Assembly: GCA_039583875.1 (NCBI GenBank)
Contig: CM077163.1
Location: forward strand, 232,244,646-232,308,645
Length of the DNA: 64,000 bases
Reading direction: 5' to 3'
From: Platanthera guangdongensis
Taxonomy: Eukaryota; Streptophyta; Magnoliopsida; Asparagales; Orchidaceae
Shown here: piece after piece, positions 1 to 11,750 of the stretch
How positions within the stretch are numbered: position 1 is the first letter of the stretch
Layout: every line of letters starts with the position of its first letter
The notes under the pieces: model-generated
What the model saw: the letters and a program-made list of their open reading frames with translations, nothing else
What the model was told of the DNA's origin: nothing
The model's database searches: none
Program-made: the position numbers and the translations under genes

Positions 1-1995
1 CATTTGTCCCTAGAAATCATCGTTGTGAAAGCCTTGGATTCTTGCCGGGCTAATTGCGTCGTCGTGACATTTTATTCACTGTGTCAACATAATCGTCGCG
101 TTATTATGTTCTACGCCACGAAACCCTCATTGGAGAGTTAGCCCCCTCTTTTTGGTCGATTATTGCGATGTGTCAGTCCGTAAAAATCATGAGTTCATCC
201 GACGGCCCCTTCATGTCGTTGTCGCCACGTCAATGGAATCGTCGCGTCATTTGGACCAAGTTTTGTTGTCTTGTTTGATGTATGAGTATCGTATGACCCG
301 TTGAAGTTTTGTTGGTTGGAATCCTTGTCGTCTTCCGACGGAGAACTCTACGTCGGAAGTTCTGCTGCCTTCTGTTGTGTCGTTTGTCGTAGTGACGTCT
401 TGATCGTCGCGTCGCTTCGACTAAGTTAATTCCTCCGCTTGATTTTAAGTGTCGCTTTGACCAAGTTAACCTATTTGCTCGATGGTAAGTGTCGTTTTGA
501 CCATATTTATCACTTTGTTTGCTGAAAGTGTCGTTTGTATTGTTTGAATGTAGTTTGTCGGAGGCCTCGCCCCTTTCCGTTGTTTTTACTCGATGAAACC
601 CTTGTTGTCATCCGTCGTTGCATTTGTGTCAGTGTCGTTTGGATCGTCGTGGCGATTTGAGCTAGTGTCCTCTTATGATCCCTGTTTTAGTCGTAAGCGT
701 CGTTAGTTGATTCGTTTATGTTGTTTGACTTAAAAAATATTGTGGATATGGCCTTGGAGTTCTGCCAGACAAATTTGTGTCTTTGTGTCGATCGTATGCT
801 ACGTTCTGGTTTTAGTCCTTATTAACAGCGTTGTGCGCACTTAGTTGTACGCGTTGTGGACCTTCTCCTCGACACAGTGCCTTGTTTGTTGGGCTATGCG
901 CGTTGGGATAAATCCCTCGGTATAGTGCCTCTTCTGTTTGTGGATCATACACTCAGGCCCTATGTTTATACTGATGGTTCGTGTTGGACTAAGAGCCACA
1001 ACATCAGTGACATATTTGCCCAGTATTTTGATGTCATTTGGAGCTGATCAGTCTCTCTTAAATCTTGAATTGATATTTAAAAAGATGAAATATATATATA
1101 TATACACATATATATACATATGCATCTATTTCACTCCCGGTTGTGGGCTTGTTTACTTTGTGCAGTATAGTTAGTTCCTCTATGCCTTCTTGCTACTCGA
1201 GATTTGTGTTCCCCTTTGGTTTTTATAGCACCATCTGTAACTTACTTCTGAGGTGTTCTTCTTTTGAATGCCTCAGGTTCAAAGTAGTTGCAGGTTTGGC
1301 AGTTGGAGCTTGAGTTTCTGGTGTTGCGGGTGGTTGCGGCCGTTCATTTTCACCTCCTGTTTGTGAGGTAGCTACCTTTTGTTTCAGATTAGATTGGTTT
1401 CCTATGGGTTCATGTCAGTTTGTTGACGCTCATAGTGTTACCTTCTTGCTAAGTTGTACTGCTGTTTCTTACTGTTAGTTTTATACTTGCTCTCTGAGAA
1501 GATTTTATGTTATGATGCATGTTAGTTATTTTTAACTATAAAAATTGCATTTTAGTTATTTTTAACTATAAGTGTTGCATTTTAGCGTAGTTTCATAACA
1601 TACTTTTAAAATGACAAACTACTATTTTAAAAGCTACAAAACTGTTTTCCTTATTTATAATAATTGTAGAAGTCACATCTTCATTGTTTTTTATGCTTAG
1701 TCGTTATTCTTACTTAGGATAACAAATTGAAACAAACTTAATAAATTTCCGCAGTGTAAATCTATACGTTCTCACTCGTGGACTAGTTGATCCACCATAC
1801 CGAGGGACACAGTTAGCAAACCTAATAATATAACTATGTTTTAAAATATAATTCATAAGCCTTTTATAAAAATAAATGAAAGGACAGAGTTGCCTGAATG
1901 CATGCAGTTGTCCCCTGCACGGCGTGGTATCACGATCACGTATTTTCTCTCGCCCTGATAGTATATTAATACCGAGAAAATGCGGGTTGTAATAG
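1..1995 (+). repeat. Partial LTR of an old retrotransposon (LTR end only)
   Basis: No believable coding sequence lies here. The stretch is rich in GTCGT/GTCGCG words and in a loosely repeated phrase ending GACCAAGTT (about 255, 455 and 495), and it has a TA-rich microsatellite near 1090-1125. It ends GGGTTGTAATA directly before an initiator-Met primer-binding-like site. This resembles the end of the Tekay LTR later in the window (GGGGTTGTTACA). I infer the 3' part of a long LTR whose start lies outside the window. The terminal CA has decayed to TA, and no second LTR copy is visible, so the call is tentative. Confidence 0.4.
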
Positions 1996-1996
1996 T

Positions 1997-2007
1997 TGGT
2001 ATCAGAG
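1997..2007 (+). other. Primer-binding-site-like sequence (initiator tRNA-Met)
   Basis: TGGTATCAGAG matches the 3' end complement of plant initiator tRNA-Met, the usual primer of copia and many gypsy elements. It lies 2 nt after the inferred LTR end. Confidence 0.55.
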
Positions 2008-2262
2008 GGAGTTTTGCAAAATGGTTGGTTGGTTTGGCAAGCCAGTCGGACGACCACTACCCTTAAGCAAAATTCTAATTTGTCTAGTATCATTGCATAC
2101 ACACACTGATATGTCATTAGTAGATCTTGCTGGAAGTATGAACACTACACTCATGGACATGATAAAAGTATACAGAACATATTATGTAGTATGAGATGCA
2201 TAATATGTGTTTGTATATGAATCCACCATAGGCGACAACATGTGACAGTTATGTAGTATGAG
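2008..2262 (+). repeat. Leader of the old element, interrupted by the Tat element
   Basis: Non-coding and AT-rich. The phrase TTATGTAGTATGAG occurs near 2180 and 2250, and a related phrase occurs after the Tat element near 14735. The uninterrupted sequence GTATGAGATGCATAA near 2190 resembles what would result from joining 2262 to the sequence after 14670. This supports the view that the Tat element landed inside this leader. Confidence 0.45.
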
Positions 2263-3027
2263 TGTACAACCCGTATTCGTCGAGAGTGGGTCCTACCATA
2301 GCCAGGTCAGCAAAAGTCAAGGTCAACGAGTCAAGGCATGAGTCAAAGTCAGCATAGAAGATCGCGGTGTAACAATCCCATCCGTTCATATAATATATCC
2401 TAGAAGGTCCGGCCGGGGCCCCACAAGCATATACCACAAAACAGATGATGAAGCTACGGAGTGATACCAGAGTAGCGCAGTGCACCTAACACATTGCATA
2501 CTCGCCAGGAAGGCCTGGGCGAGTATATGCGAGCTCCCCTCGCATACTCGCCAGGAAGGCGACTAGGTGAGATACTCGCCCAGCCCATGCGAGTTCCCCC
2601 CGGAAGTCGCCTAGTCGCCAGGGGGTGGGGTATAAATATGACCCCCCCCCCCCCTGCATTTGCCTATAAATAGGACCCCAGGGGTACGAGGTGGAGCACT
2701 TGAAATCCTTGGCAGGATACTCGCGCGGTTCAATTTCGGGATACTAGTTAAATCTTTGGATTCCTTTTCCTTGGAGAGCAAGTCGCGACCTTGCGACCTC
2801 GCCAGCTAGCTTCCCTCGTACCCAGTTCGGCCATCCTTGGTTGAGAAGGGGCTGCTCCTTTCGAGCATCCGGGTACGTGGTGGGTCCTTCCTGCCGCAAC
2901 ATCTGGGGTCCTGTCTGACCTGTTTCTTCGTTCTAGTCATCTTTGCCGTCTGATCTAGCTTCTGAGCCAGTAAACTTAGGCGGCTTTGGTCCAAATTCCG
3001 AGGTTGGGATTTTTCCTGGCTTCAACA
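2263..3027 (+). repeat. 5' LTR of the Tat element
   Basis: Begins TGTACAAC and ends GGCTTCAACA. It aligns with the 3' LTR at 14046-14670, apart from an extra segment of about 125 bp near 2371-2495. It has two TATA-like sites, TATAAATATG (about 2632) and CCTATAAATAGG (about 2665), with a C homopolymer of about 14 between them. CATACTCGCC words are frequent. Confidence 0.85.
2371..2495 (-). repeat. Inverted end of a Tekay-type LTR inside the 5' LTR
   Basis: Read on the minus strand this matches about 58620-58750, the end of the Tekay LTR in this window, at roughly 85 percent by eye. The shared block includes the phrase GGGGCCCCGGCCGGACCTTC. One border falls exactly on the LTR terminus (TGTAACA on the plus strand). 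The 3' LTR lacks the segment, so it arrived after the Tat element inserted. Confidence 0.7.
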
Positions 3028-3029
3028 CT

Positions 3030-3046
3030 TGGTGCGGTGAGCGTGG
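3030..3046 (+). other. Primer-binding site of the Tat element
   Basis: TGGTGCGGTGAGCGTGG begins 2 nt after the LTR end. The same 17 nt occur after the LTR of the second Tat-like element (near 41668), and a diverged form follows the inverted LTR at 18841. I do not recognise the tRNA with certainty. Confidence 0.55.
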
Positions 3047-3083
3047 ATCGCAGCCAAGGAGGAAAGTTTGGAAGTTGAGTGAG

Positions 3084-4660
3084 ATGGCCATTGGTGGCGA
3101 GCAAGGAGAGTTGGTCGGCAACTCTGCAATAGGAGGAGATGCCGCGCGAGGTGGCGAGTTTGTAACAGTGGCAGCGTTTGAAGAGTTCGCGAAGAAGATC
3201 GAGCAAACCATTCTAGCCGGTTTCGCTCAGCGTCCAGAGGTCACGTCGACTTCTCCCCGTCGCCTGACGCCGCTAGAAGAAGAAGCGCCGCCGAGGCGAG
3301 CTGGAAAGGAGCCCTGCTTGGGCAAGGGAAGAGCGGCCAATGCAGTCGCGACTTTATCCGGCGAGCAGCCAGGGGGTCCGTTTTTCGGGATCCAATGTCG
3401 CCAGCGAGGTTCAGAGATACTCGGCACTACAACGAGTATGACGTCTCCAGCGAGGATGAAACTCATCACCGCCAGGGAGGGAGGAGCCCCTTCTGTGACG
3501 AGATCCTCGCCGCCCCAGTTCTAGAAGGGTTCAGGGAACCTCGTTCTTACTTACTACTCCGGCAAAGACGACCCTGTCAGACACCTCCAGTGGTTTGAAG
3601 ATGTCGTCTCCATTCGCAACATGTCTGATGCCTTCAAGTGCAGGTTCTTCTTCATCACCCTCAAGGGAAATGCTCGGGATTGGTTCCATCAACTACCAGC
3701 AGGGTCCGTGTACTACTTCTCAGATCTGCGTCGGGGCCTTATGGCAAGGTTCGCGACTTCGAAGAAGAGGAAGAAGGAAGCGACAGCCCTCTTCAAAATC
3801 GTCCAAGAGCAGCAGGAGAGTTTGGGTCATTACATCGACCGTTTTCAGGAGGAAAATTTTGGAGGTGGAGGAGGTAGACAGTTTTACCTTGATGGTGGCC
3901 CTCAAGTTCGGGTTGAAGCAAGGCTTGTTCAGTCTGGAGATGGGGTCCAATCCCCCGAGATCTTTTGAAGAAATGATAGAGAAGGCGAACACTTTTGTTC
4001 GAGGGAAGGAGAAGAACAAAGACTTCTTAGCGAGGTTGGATGGGGAGATAGCGGCGGAGAGGAGGGGAACAAGACCTTCGGGGTCGAAGTCGAGGAGGAT
4101 GCCAAAAAGGAAGGAGGAAAGGAAGAAGGAAGAGCCAAGGAGAGAAGAGAGAAGGAAGAGATAGGAACCAGGAGGGTTGAAGAAAGGAGGCAGGAGAGGC
4201 CTCAAAGACAAGAAGAGAGAAGGCCAGCGGAAGCTCGGGAGAGAGGAAGGGAGGAAAGGCGATTCCAGTATCCAGAGAATCGCCCCCAATGGAGACCAGC
4301 AAGGCAGCAACATCAGGAAGAGAGGAGGAATGGAAATCGGCAGGAGGGAGGCCGAGGAGGAGGAAGAAGGGAGACAATGGCCATCGCTCGCCAAGACAAC
4401 AAGCGGTGTCGGAGGGAGCAGCGAGCGATGCACCAGGAGGCGGCGATTCCCCTTTACTGCGATATTCATCGAGTAGAGGGGCACATGAACCTTGGCTTGC
4501 CCCGAGTTCTGGGAAGCAAGGAGGAGGCTGGAGGCAGGAGCGGCAAAAAGAGAGCAATAGAGGCAGGAGGCCCCGGTGGGGCAGGTGGCATTCCAAACTC
4601 CGGCAAGGAGAAGGAACGAGGACCGAGTCGATCTGGGGACTCGTGGGGAAGTAATACATG
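3084..4660 (+). pseudogene. gag of the Tat element, broken
   Basis: The ATG at 3084 begins MAIGGEQGELVGNS and is the first good start after the primer site. The frame is lost near 3400-3600 and resumes at 3621 with the capsid motif FITLKGNARDWFHQL, then GHYIDRFQEE, the usual retrotransposon gag core. The frame shifts again near 3870 into KANTFVRGKEKNKDFLARL and a long Arg/Glu/Lys-rich tail (about 4030-4620), probably the RNA-binding region. I see no intact CCHC knuckle. At least two frameshifts prevent one continuous protein. Homologous gag pieces occur at 17679-18784 (minus) and 41720-42900 (plus). Confidence 0.8.
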
Positions 4661-4679
4661 GCCCAGGAGGTGGAGCATG

Positions 4680-7600
4680 TAGGTGTGATCAATGGAGGGG
4701 CCGGGCTTGGATCTTCCCGCAAGGGAAGTCTTCACCAAATCTATCGAAAGAACGTCGCTTCGACGTCACAGACCCCGCCGCCATTGGAGGAGATCACCTT
4801 CTCGGAGGAAGATATGTTGGGGAATGAGAATCCCTTCCATGATGCCTTGGTCATTCAAGCCGTCATCGAGGAACTTCACCGTCGACCGAATCCTCGCGGA
4901 CAACGGTAGCTCGGTGAACGTCATCTTCAAAAGAACCTTCGTCGGGCTTCAGGTGGAAGCATCCCGGGTCCAAGCTGCAGATGGACCGCTCTTTGGCTTC
5001 TCAGGAGAGAAGAAAGAGGTGGAGGGAGCAGTGGAGCTGCTGGTTACACTCGGTGGGACGTCGATCCGATGTCGCTTCATCATCGTCGACGCGCCGAGCG
5101 GTTACAACGCCATCTTTGGGCGGCCTCTTATCAACTACTTCAGGGCTGTTCCGTCGTCGTACCATCAGTGCCTGAAGTACTACCGCGAAGATGTGCAGAT
5201 CAGGATCAGGGGAGATCCCAAGGCTTCCTAGGGAGTGCTACTTGAATGTCGTCAGCACCATCAGCTGGATGGGTGACGCAGAGAAGCTGGAGGAGTTGCT
5301 GGAGAAGGAAAAAGGGTTGTGTGCTGCTGAGGAGGTGGAGGAGATAGAGGTGATCTCTCGAGGGGGAGAGCCCGGACTGCTGAAGGTGGGAGGATCCTTG
5401 CCGCTTGGGGGGAAGATAGAGCTGGCTGCTTGCCTGCAGGATAACGTTGATGTCTTTGCATGGAGAGCCGCCGAGATGCCGGGGGTGGACGTCGATGTTG
5501 CTTGTCATCGACTCAACCTGGATCCCGCGGTGGCCCCAGTTCGACAAAAGCAGAGGAAGAGCGCCGCCATGCTGGCCGAGCCGATCAGGGAAGAGGTGGA
5601 GAAGCTATTGAAGGCAGGGTTTGTCTCGGAGATCCAGTATCCAGGCTGGGTATCCAATGTTGTAATGGTGAAAAAGCCTGGAGGGAGATGACGTTTATGT
5701 ATCGATTTATCAATGTTGAATAAAGCTTGCCCGAAGGATTGCTACCCCTTGCCTCAAATCGACGCGCTGGTTGATTCCGCCGTCGGGTTTCCCGTGATGA
5801 GTTTTCTTGATGCTTTTTCAGGATATCACCAGATCCGGATGCATCCCCCCGACTGCCGGGACGTCTCTTTCATAACCAGCGACGACTGCTATAACTACAA
5901 GATGATGCCCTTCGGGCTCAAGAATGCAGGCGCCACTTACCAGAGGATGATGGAATCAAATCTTCAATGGGCAGAAGGGGCGGAACTTGGAGGTTTACGT
6001 AGATGACCTCCTCGTCAAGAGCAAAAGCATCGCAGAGCATATAACGGATCTGGTGGAGACCTTTGCTACCATGAGGAAGTACAAGATGCGACTCAACCTG
6101 GCCAAGTGTGTCTTCGGTGCAGGAAGGGGGAATTTCTAGGTCACCTCCTCACTCCCAGGGGGGTGGAACCTAATCTAGACAAGGTGAAGGCCATTCTGGA
6201 GATGGAGTCGCCAAGGGATCCTAAGGAGTTTCAAAGGCTGACTAGAAGGCTGTCAGGCCTCAGCCGTTTTTTGTCCAAAGTATGGGAGAAGTGCTCTCCG
6301 TTTTTCAAGACCCTTCGGGGGAATCAGAAGTTCGAGTGGACGGCGGAGTGCGAGGAGGCTTTCAGAAAGATCAAACAACAACTAACCCAAGCTCCTCTCC
6401 TGCAGGGCTCGCGGGGTAATGAAGATCTCTTCCTCTACCTGGGAGTCGGGGTGGAAGCAGTTAGTTTGGTGCTGGTTCGGGAGGAAGGCAAGAGGCAGCT
6501 TACTATCTACTATGTTAGTAGAGTGCTGCGGTAGGCGGAGACAAGGTACCCTATTTTGGAGAAGCTGGTGTTCGCTTTGGTGGTTTCGACTCGAAGGCTC
6601 CGTCCGTATTTCCAAGCTCACTCCATCAGGGTCATCTCCGATCATCCTCTACGGAGTATCCTGGATGGAGTGGAGCACTCTGGCAGGCTGGCAAAGTGGG
6701 CGGTGGAGCTTAGCGAGTTCGATATTTCATACTCTCCAAGGGTAGCAATCAAGGCGCAGGCGGTGGCGGATTTCCTTGCCGACTTCTCGGCCGAGGTGGA
6801 GGTAGATGAAGGCTCTTCTAGCACGATGTCCTGGAAGATGTTTATGGATGGGGCTTCAGGCAGATATTCTGTGGGAGCCGGAGTCATGCTCGTAAGCCCT
6901 CAGTGAACCAGGATCGAGCAAGTGGTTGAGATCCTCTTCCCAGTTACCAATAATCAGGCGCAGTACGAAGCTATGGTGGACGGCTTGCGTCTCGCCAAGG
7001 AGTTGGGAATTCGAGATATCATGGCCTTCACCGACTCGATGGTGGTCGCGTCCCAGATTCGAGGCGAGTTCCAGGTGAATGATCCGATTTTACAGCGGTA
7101 CTTGATCAAAGTGAAAGGTCTGATTGGGGGGTTTCAATCTTTCTTCGTCGAGCACGTACCCCGAGAGGAGAATTCAGAAGCTGACTATCTTGCTAAATAC
7201 GGCCCCCGGGCTGGAGGGATAGTGAATGAACTTTTCTGACCATCCATCGAGGAAGGGGATATGATGGAAATCGAGCAGAGGGTATCTTGGAGGGATCCGT
7301 TCGTTTCTTTCCTAACAACGGGACAGATACCTGCCAGCGAAGGAGACAAGAGGAAGTTTCGCTACAAAGCCGCCTACTATTTGCTTCAAGAAGATGAACT
7401 CTACCGCAAAACCATATCAGGTCCTCTGGCTTGGTGCCTGTCAGAGATTGAAATACCTCGTATCCTAGAGGAGATTTACTCAGGAGAGTGCGACAGTCAC
7501 TCGGGGGCTCGGACTCTTGAACAAAGGATTGTAAGGCATAGGTACTTCTGACCCACCATTAGGAAGGAAGCGGAGGCCTTCTCCAAAAAGTGCCTCGAGT

Positions 7601-8539
7601 GCCAGCTCTTTGCGGCTCTTCAACTACAGCCAGCTCAACACCTTCGCTAGATCCCTGCTTCATGGCCCTTCTCTATCTGGGGAATGGACTTGATCGGCCC
7701 CTTTCCTCAGGCCAGCGGGCAGAGGAAGTTCGTGCTTGTCATGATCAACTACTTCTCCAAGTGGATCGAGGCAAAAGCCTTAGCCAAGACCACGCCGCAG
7801 ATCGTGAAGAACTTCATTTGGGGAGAGATTACATGCAGGTTCGGGATTCCTCTGGCCATCGTCACCGACAACGGGCCGCAGTTCGCCAGCTTAGAGTTAG
7901 AGGACTTCTGCAAGCAGCTAGGGACAGATCTTCGATTCGCCTCTGTGCATCATCCTCGCAGCAACAGACAGGTGGAAGCCGCCAACAAGTTGATTATCAA
8001 CCTTCTAAAGAAAGTCACCAACTTGAAAGGCAACTGGGCGGAGCAGCTCCCCTCGGTTCTTTGGGCTTTGAGGACAACTCCAAACTCGGCCACAGGGGGA
8101 AACTCCTTTCAAGTTATCCCATGGGTCTGAGGCACTCATCCCAGTGGAATTCGAGATTCGGAGCCCGAGAGTTATAGCAGCTGGAGATGGTGGCAAAGAG
8201 TGGCGCTTGGAGAATGAGGACGCCCACAGACTCTCACTGGATTTCATAGACGAGCTTCGTGACTTGGCCTCCATCCGTCAAGAGGAGATCAAGCAGCGTA
8301 TGGCGAAGCACTTCGACAAAAATGTCCGCCTAAAGCATTTTCTCGTCGGAGATCTGGTTATGAAGAAGGTAGACGCCGCAGGAAGAGGAGCAACAGTGGG
8401 CAAGCTGCATCCAAATTGGGAAGGTCCCTTCATTATCCAGGAAGCCTTGGCCACCAGGGGCTATTATCTCCAGGATCAGGTTGGAGAGCAGCTGAGAGGT
8501 ACTTGGAGTGGGGATGACCTGAAAAGATTCTATCCTTAG
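4680..8539 (+). pseudogene. pol of the Tat element (PR-RT-RH-aRH-INT), broken
   Basis: Domains in order: aspartic protease with ADNGSSVNV (about 4898) and YNAIFGRPL (about 5104); reverse transcriptase with DAFSGYHQI, MMPFGLKNAGATYQ and YVDDLLVKS (about 5800-6030); RNase H ending near 6800; a second RNase H from WKMFMDGAS (about 6835) to about 7200; integrase with MDLIGPFP, TDNGPQF and a glutamate in NRQVEAAN (about 7684-8000); and a C-terminal tail ending at 8539. The TGA at 5689-5691 sits where RT has Trp, so one G-to-A change explains it. Other stops or shifts lie near 5990, 6532, 6903, 7237, 7549 and 8130. Pol is inactive although the catalytic motifs are readable. Confidence 0.88.
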
Positions 8540-8693
8540 CGGCCAATGATGTATTTTGTTTGTACATACTTTTATATATATGCAATGACAACTATTCTTC
8601 TATTCATCCTGTTTTTTATCGCAAGTTTTCTGGGAACTCAAGGTTTTGCTTCAAGATCGATCCGAGAAGTTGGCCGTCAACTCGTTCCCCCTA
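8540..8693 (+). other. Spacer after pol
   Basis: Non-coding and AT-rich (TATATATA near 8574). It is the first sequence after the pol stop at 8539. No feature recognised. Confidence 0.4.
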
Positions 8694-9270
8694 GATAGCC
8701 CAGTTCGGACGATGGGACGATGCCTCGGGATATAAGCATCCTTGTAAGACCAGACCCCTGCATTGATGGCCGAGATCAGCTCCCCCCTTGCATGTCGGCC
8801 TAGCTACCCCTGACTGCATCTCTCCTCCGACTGGAGGAACTGGCGGGAACAGGTCTGGACCCCAACCTCTCGAATTTGAGGAAGGATCAACCTAACCAGG
8901 CTTTCCCTCCAGTAGCCAGGGAGCCATGGTAGGCCCAAGAGAATATGTTAGTCGCGAGTGCGTCCTGGAGGACCCTCGAAACGACATAGCCCCTCGCTCT
9001 TACATGTGCGCTCATAGCCAGTTAGCAAAGCTGAGAACGATCGCAGCAGTTGGATTGGGAAACGTGCCTTCGACCTGTTTCTCGTGGATAGCCCAGTTCG
9101 TACGATAGGACGATGTCTCGGGATATAAGCGCCCTTGTAATACCGTACCCCTGCATTGACGGCCGAGATCAGCTCCCCCTTGCATGTCGGCCTAGCTACC
9201 CCCGATGCCATCTCTCCTCCGACTGGAGGAACTATCAGGAACAGGGTTGGACGCCAACCTCCCAACTCGA
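8694..9270 (+). repeat. Direct repeat, two copies about 392 bp apart
   Basis: The segment from GATAGCCCAGTTCG at 8694 to about 8880 recurs from 9086 to about 9270. Both copies contain CGGGATATAAGC, GGCCGAGATCAGCTCCCCC, CATGTCGGCCTAGCTACC and TCTCCTCCGACTGGAGGAAC. The last of these holds the short inverted repeat CTCC-GACT-GGAG. They lie between pol and the antisense genes, the normal place for tandem repeats in Tat elements. Confidence 0.75.
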
Positions 9271-9374
9271 CATCGACAAGATCGTCGTTCGATTTCTGCT
9301 TTCTTCTTCCTCAAAGATATTGATGCGCTTAATTCATCTTCAAACTCTTGAAGCAGCAGGAAAAGCAATGTTCA

Positions 9375-9940
9375 AATCCTCGAGTGGTAGGTCCCTGTAA
9401 GTCCAAGTCCCTGCACGAGCTCCTCTCCTGCATATTGGCCACAGATCTCCTCGAGTGAGATCGAGTTCCTTGCTGGAGTGATGTCATAGTCCGAGACCTC
9501 TCTACGAGCTCCTCTCTTGCAGACCGACTACTTGCCTCCCCGAGTCGACCTACACCACTCCAGTTGAGCAAGGCTCCTGAGAGCTGTCGACTCCAGCAAC
9601 ACTCGAGTCCTCGAGTGGCAGGTCCTCGTAAGTCCAAGTCCCTACACAAGCTCCTCTCCCACATATTGGCCACAGACCTCCTCGAGTGAGATCGAGACCC
9701 TCGCTGGAGTGATGCTGTAGTCCGAGACCTCTGTACGAGCTCCTCTCCTGTAGACCGACTACTTGCCTCCCCGAGTCGACCTACACCACTCTAATTGAGC
9801 AAGGCTCCTAAGAGCTGTCAACTCCAACAAATGCTCAAGTCCTTGAGTGGCAGGTCCTAGTAAGTCCAAATCCTTGCACGAGCCCCTCTCCTGCGCATTG
9901 GCCAACGACCTCCTCGAGTTAGACCAAGTTTCTTGGTGGG
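9375..9940 (+). repeat. Tandem repeat, about 2.4 copies of 231-232 bp
   Basis: GAGTGG-AGGTCC-GTAAGTCCAA recurs at about 9381, 9612 and 9844. The copies differ by scattered substitutions and share CACGAGCTCCTCTCCTGC and GACTACTTGCCTCCCCGAG. No coding sense. Confidence 0.8.
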
Positions 9941-10324
9941 ATGATGCGAGCAGCATTGGGGCGAGTATGCACGCAGGCATCGACGAATGTGCGAGTATGA
10001 CATAGCAAAGTGCGGGTATGGTATGGCGAGTAGCTACGGGCGAGTGTCAGGGTGCGAGTTATGAAGAGCGACTACGGTTGTGCGAGTATCAACTACGCGA
10101 TTATCAACAATATCGACGTGCGAGTATACGTCGCGAGCACTCGTTCTCCCCGAGCCTATGAGCCTAGCGAGTATCATCAATCAACAAGCATGCGAAAAGG
10201 AAAAAGGGCGGCAATGTGGTAATTCAAACTTGTATTAATGTTTCAAAAATTTTACAAGTTACAGTGTCGGTTACAAAAATTCTCTGACGGCTATCATGCG
10301 AGTATGAGGAATATCAGCGAGCAA
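9941..10324 (+). other. GCGAGTAT-rich spacer and end region of the antisense gene
   Basis: Short words GCGAGTAT/GCGAGTA recur many times from 9950 to 10180. The same word in inverse (ATACTCGC) dominates the LTRs of this element. From 10205 to 10270 the sequence turns T/A-rich, which would suit a poly(A) region for the minus-strand gene that stops at 10325. This is inference. Confidence 0.35.
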
Positions 10325-11750
10325 CTAGGACTCATCGTCGCCAGTATCAGGCCGATATTCCTCATCTCCAATATCGGCGTCCTCTTCCTCGCCACTTTCA
10401 TCACTTTCCTCCTCGCCGCTGCCGCTACCGCTGCTGCTGCCGCTGCTGCCAAAGCTCGACAATGGTGAAGGCAGGCGATCTGACGAGACTGTCTTGGCGA
10501 GTAGCTCAGGGATAAGTTCGTCAACTGTGAACACCTTCTCCCCCTCGTCAAGCTTCCCGCTAATCCTCAGCCTCACAAGGACGACGTTGCCTGCCGCGTG
10601 AGCTATCTCGCGACGAACCGACGCCCTCTCCTCCCACAAGATGTGAGATCGCTTGATAGCGTAGTGAGGATCGTACTCCGACCGCGGCTGAGGAACAGAG
10701 GAACTCACGCCGGCTTCTAAAATGGCCAGGCGATAATCCATCTCGGCTGCGCGGATTTGGGCTACCTTTCAGCCCGAGATCAGCCCGAGCTTTTTGGTGG
10801 TTTCCACTCGGCAGCCTGCAACAAAGAACGGGCGACGTGGGGCGACATTTCGTAGAGGCGACTTACCTCATAATCTCGCCAGCATGGACTCATGCCGAGT
10901 CAATCGCTTTTTGGATCTTCAAGGCTTTTGTTTCCATCTTGGCAGCCTCGAGCAGCGACAGGCCGCCTGCTGGGCGAGTTCCTCCTCGCTGAGATCCAAC
11001 ACTCGGCGTCGCCTCGCCCGTACATCAGTGGAGGACGGCAAAGGCCTCCCCCTTGTCCTCCCCTTCCTTCGCCAAGGAGGGGAGGTTGGTGCTCAAAAGA
11101 CCCAGGTCACCAACAGGCGACCATGGGTCCACCGCGTCCAGCCCCAGGTTGAAATTGGGGTGGAATGGGGAAGCCGAGCATGGAGCAGCGATCCTGGTCG
11201 CCAAGATCGCGACACCTTCGTCGCAGGGCCCGGCGAGGCGAGTTTCTTCTTCTCGCCGATATCAGGCGGCGAGTGGGGACATGAAGCGAGGTGGCATCTC
11301 TTTGGCTAATCTCGCCAGCGAGTGGACTCCATGCCGAGGTCAATCGCCTTCGATTCGACGAGTTGATCGCGCACACCCTCCGATCTTGGAAGGAAGGCGA
11401 CATAGCAGGCTGGTGCGGCCTTCCCTCGACGTCCAAAGTCTCGACGACGACAGCATCTCATCCAGCGATGTACTTTATTCGCCTCCCCACCGCCGCGAAA
11501 TATACCACGCCCTCGGCATCGCGGCGAAGGGAATATTTTGCGGAAGACGGAAAGATCGAAGATGATCCTCTCCTTCGACGGCTCGAGCGAGCGAGCAGGC
11601 CGCCTGCGAAGTGGCGAAGGGGGAGGACAAGGGCGAGTCTTCGACACGGCTCGGGAGCCTGGCCGAGTATCCCTCGGGGAGGAGCCTTTCCCTAAAGCTC
11701 TCTAAACCAGGTGGTGCATCGACTCGGCGTCGCCTCGTCATCTCCAACCC
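10325..11750 (-). pseudogene. Antisense gene of the Tat element, acidic C-terminal part
   Basis: A minus-strand ORF of 138 residues runs 10741 to 10325: MDYRLAILEAG, a helical stretch through IKRSHILWEERASVRRE, then a Ser/Gly block and the acidic end GEEEDADIGDEEYRPDTGDDES. Further minus-strand ORF pieces (11747-11475, 11647-11306) lie upstream in different frames and look like decayed earlier exons or coding sequence. The acidic ending resembles that of the antisense ORF at 16360-16978 (SELNFDDISDDEGSSPGSD). Function unknown; genes on this strand are known in some Tat elements (for example Grande). Confidence 0.45.

Noticed and set aside
2806..3211. Minus-strand ORFs over the Tat LTR end and leader
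   Set aside because: They cover the LTR end and primer site and show no domain. The plus-strand gag start explains the region.
3720..4738. Long minus-strand Leu/Ser/Pro-rich ORFs opposite gag
   Set aside because: Antisense reading of the Arg/Glu-rich gag tail (purine-rich strand). No independent motif.
10238..10468. Plus-strand ORF with an Ala run (76 codons)
   Set aside because: Antisense reading of the Ser/Gly/Glu-rich end of the minus-strand ORF 10741-10325.
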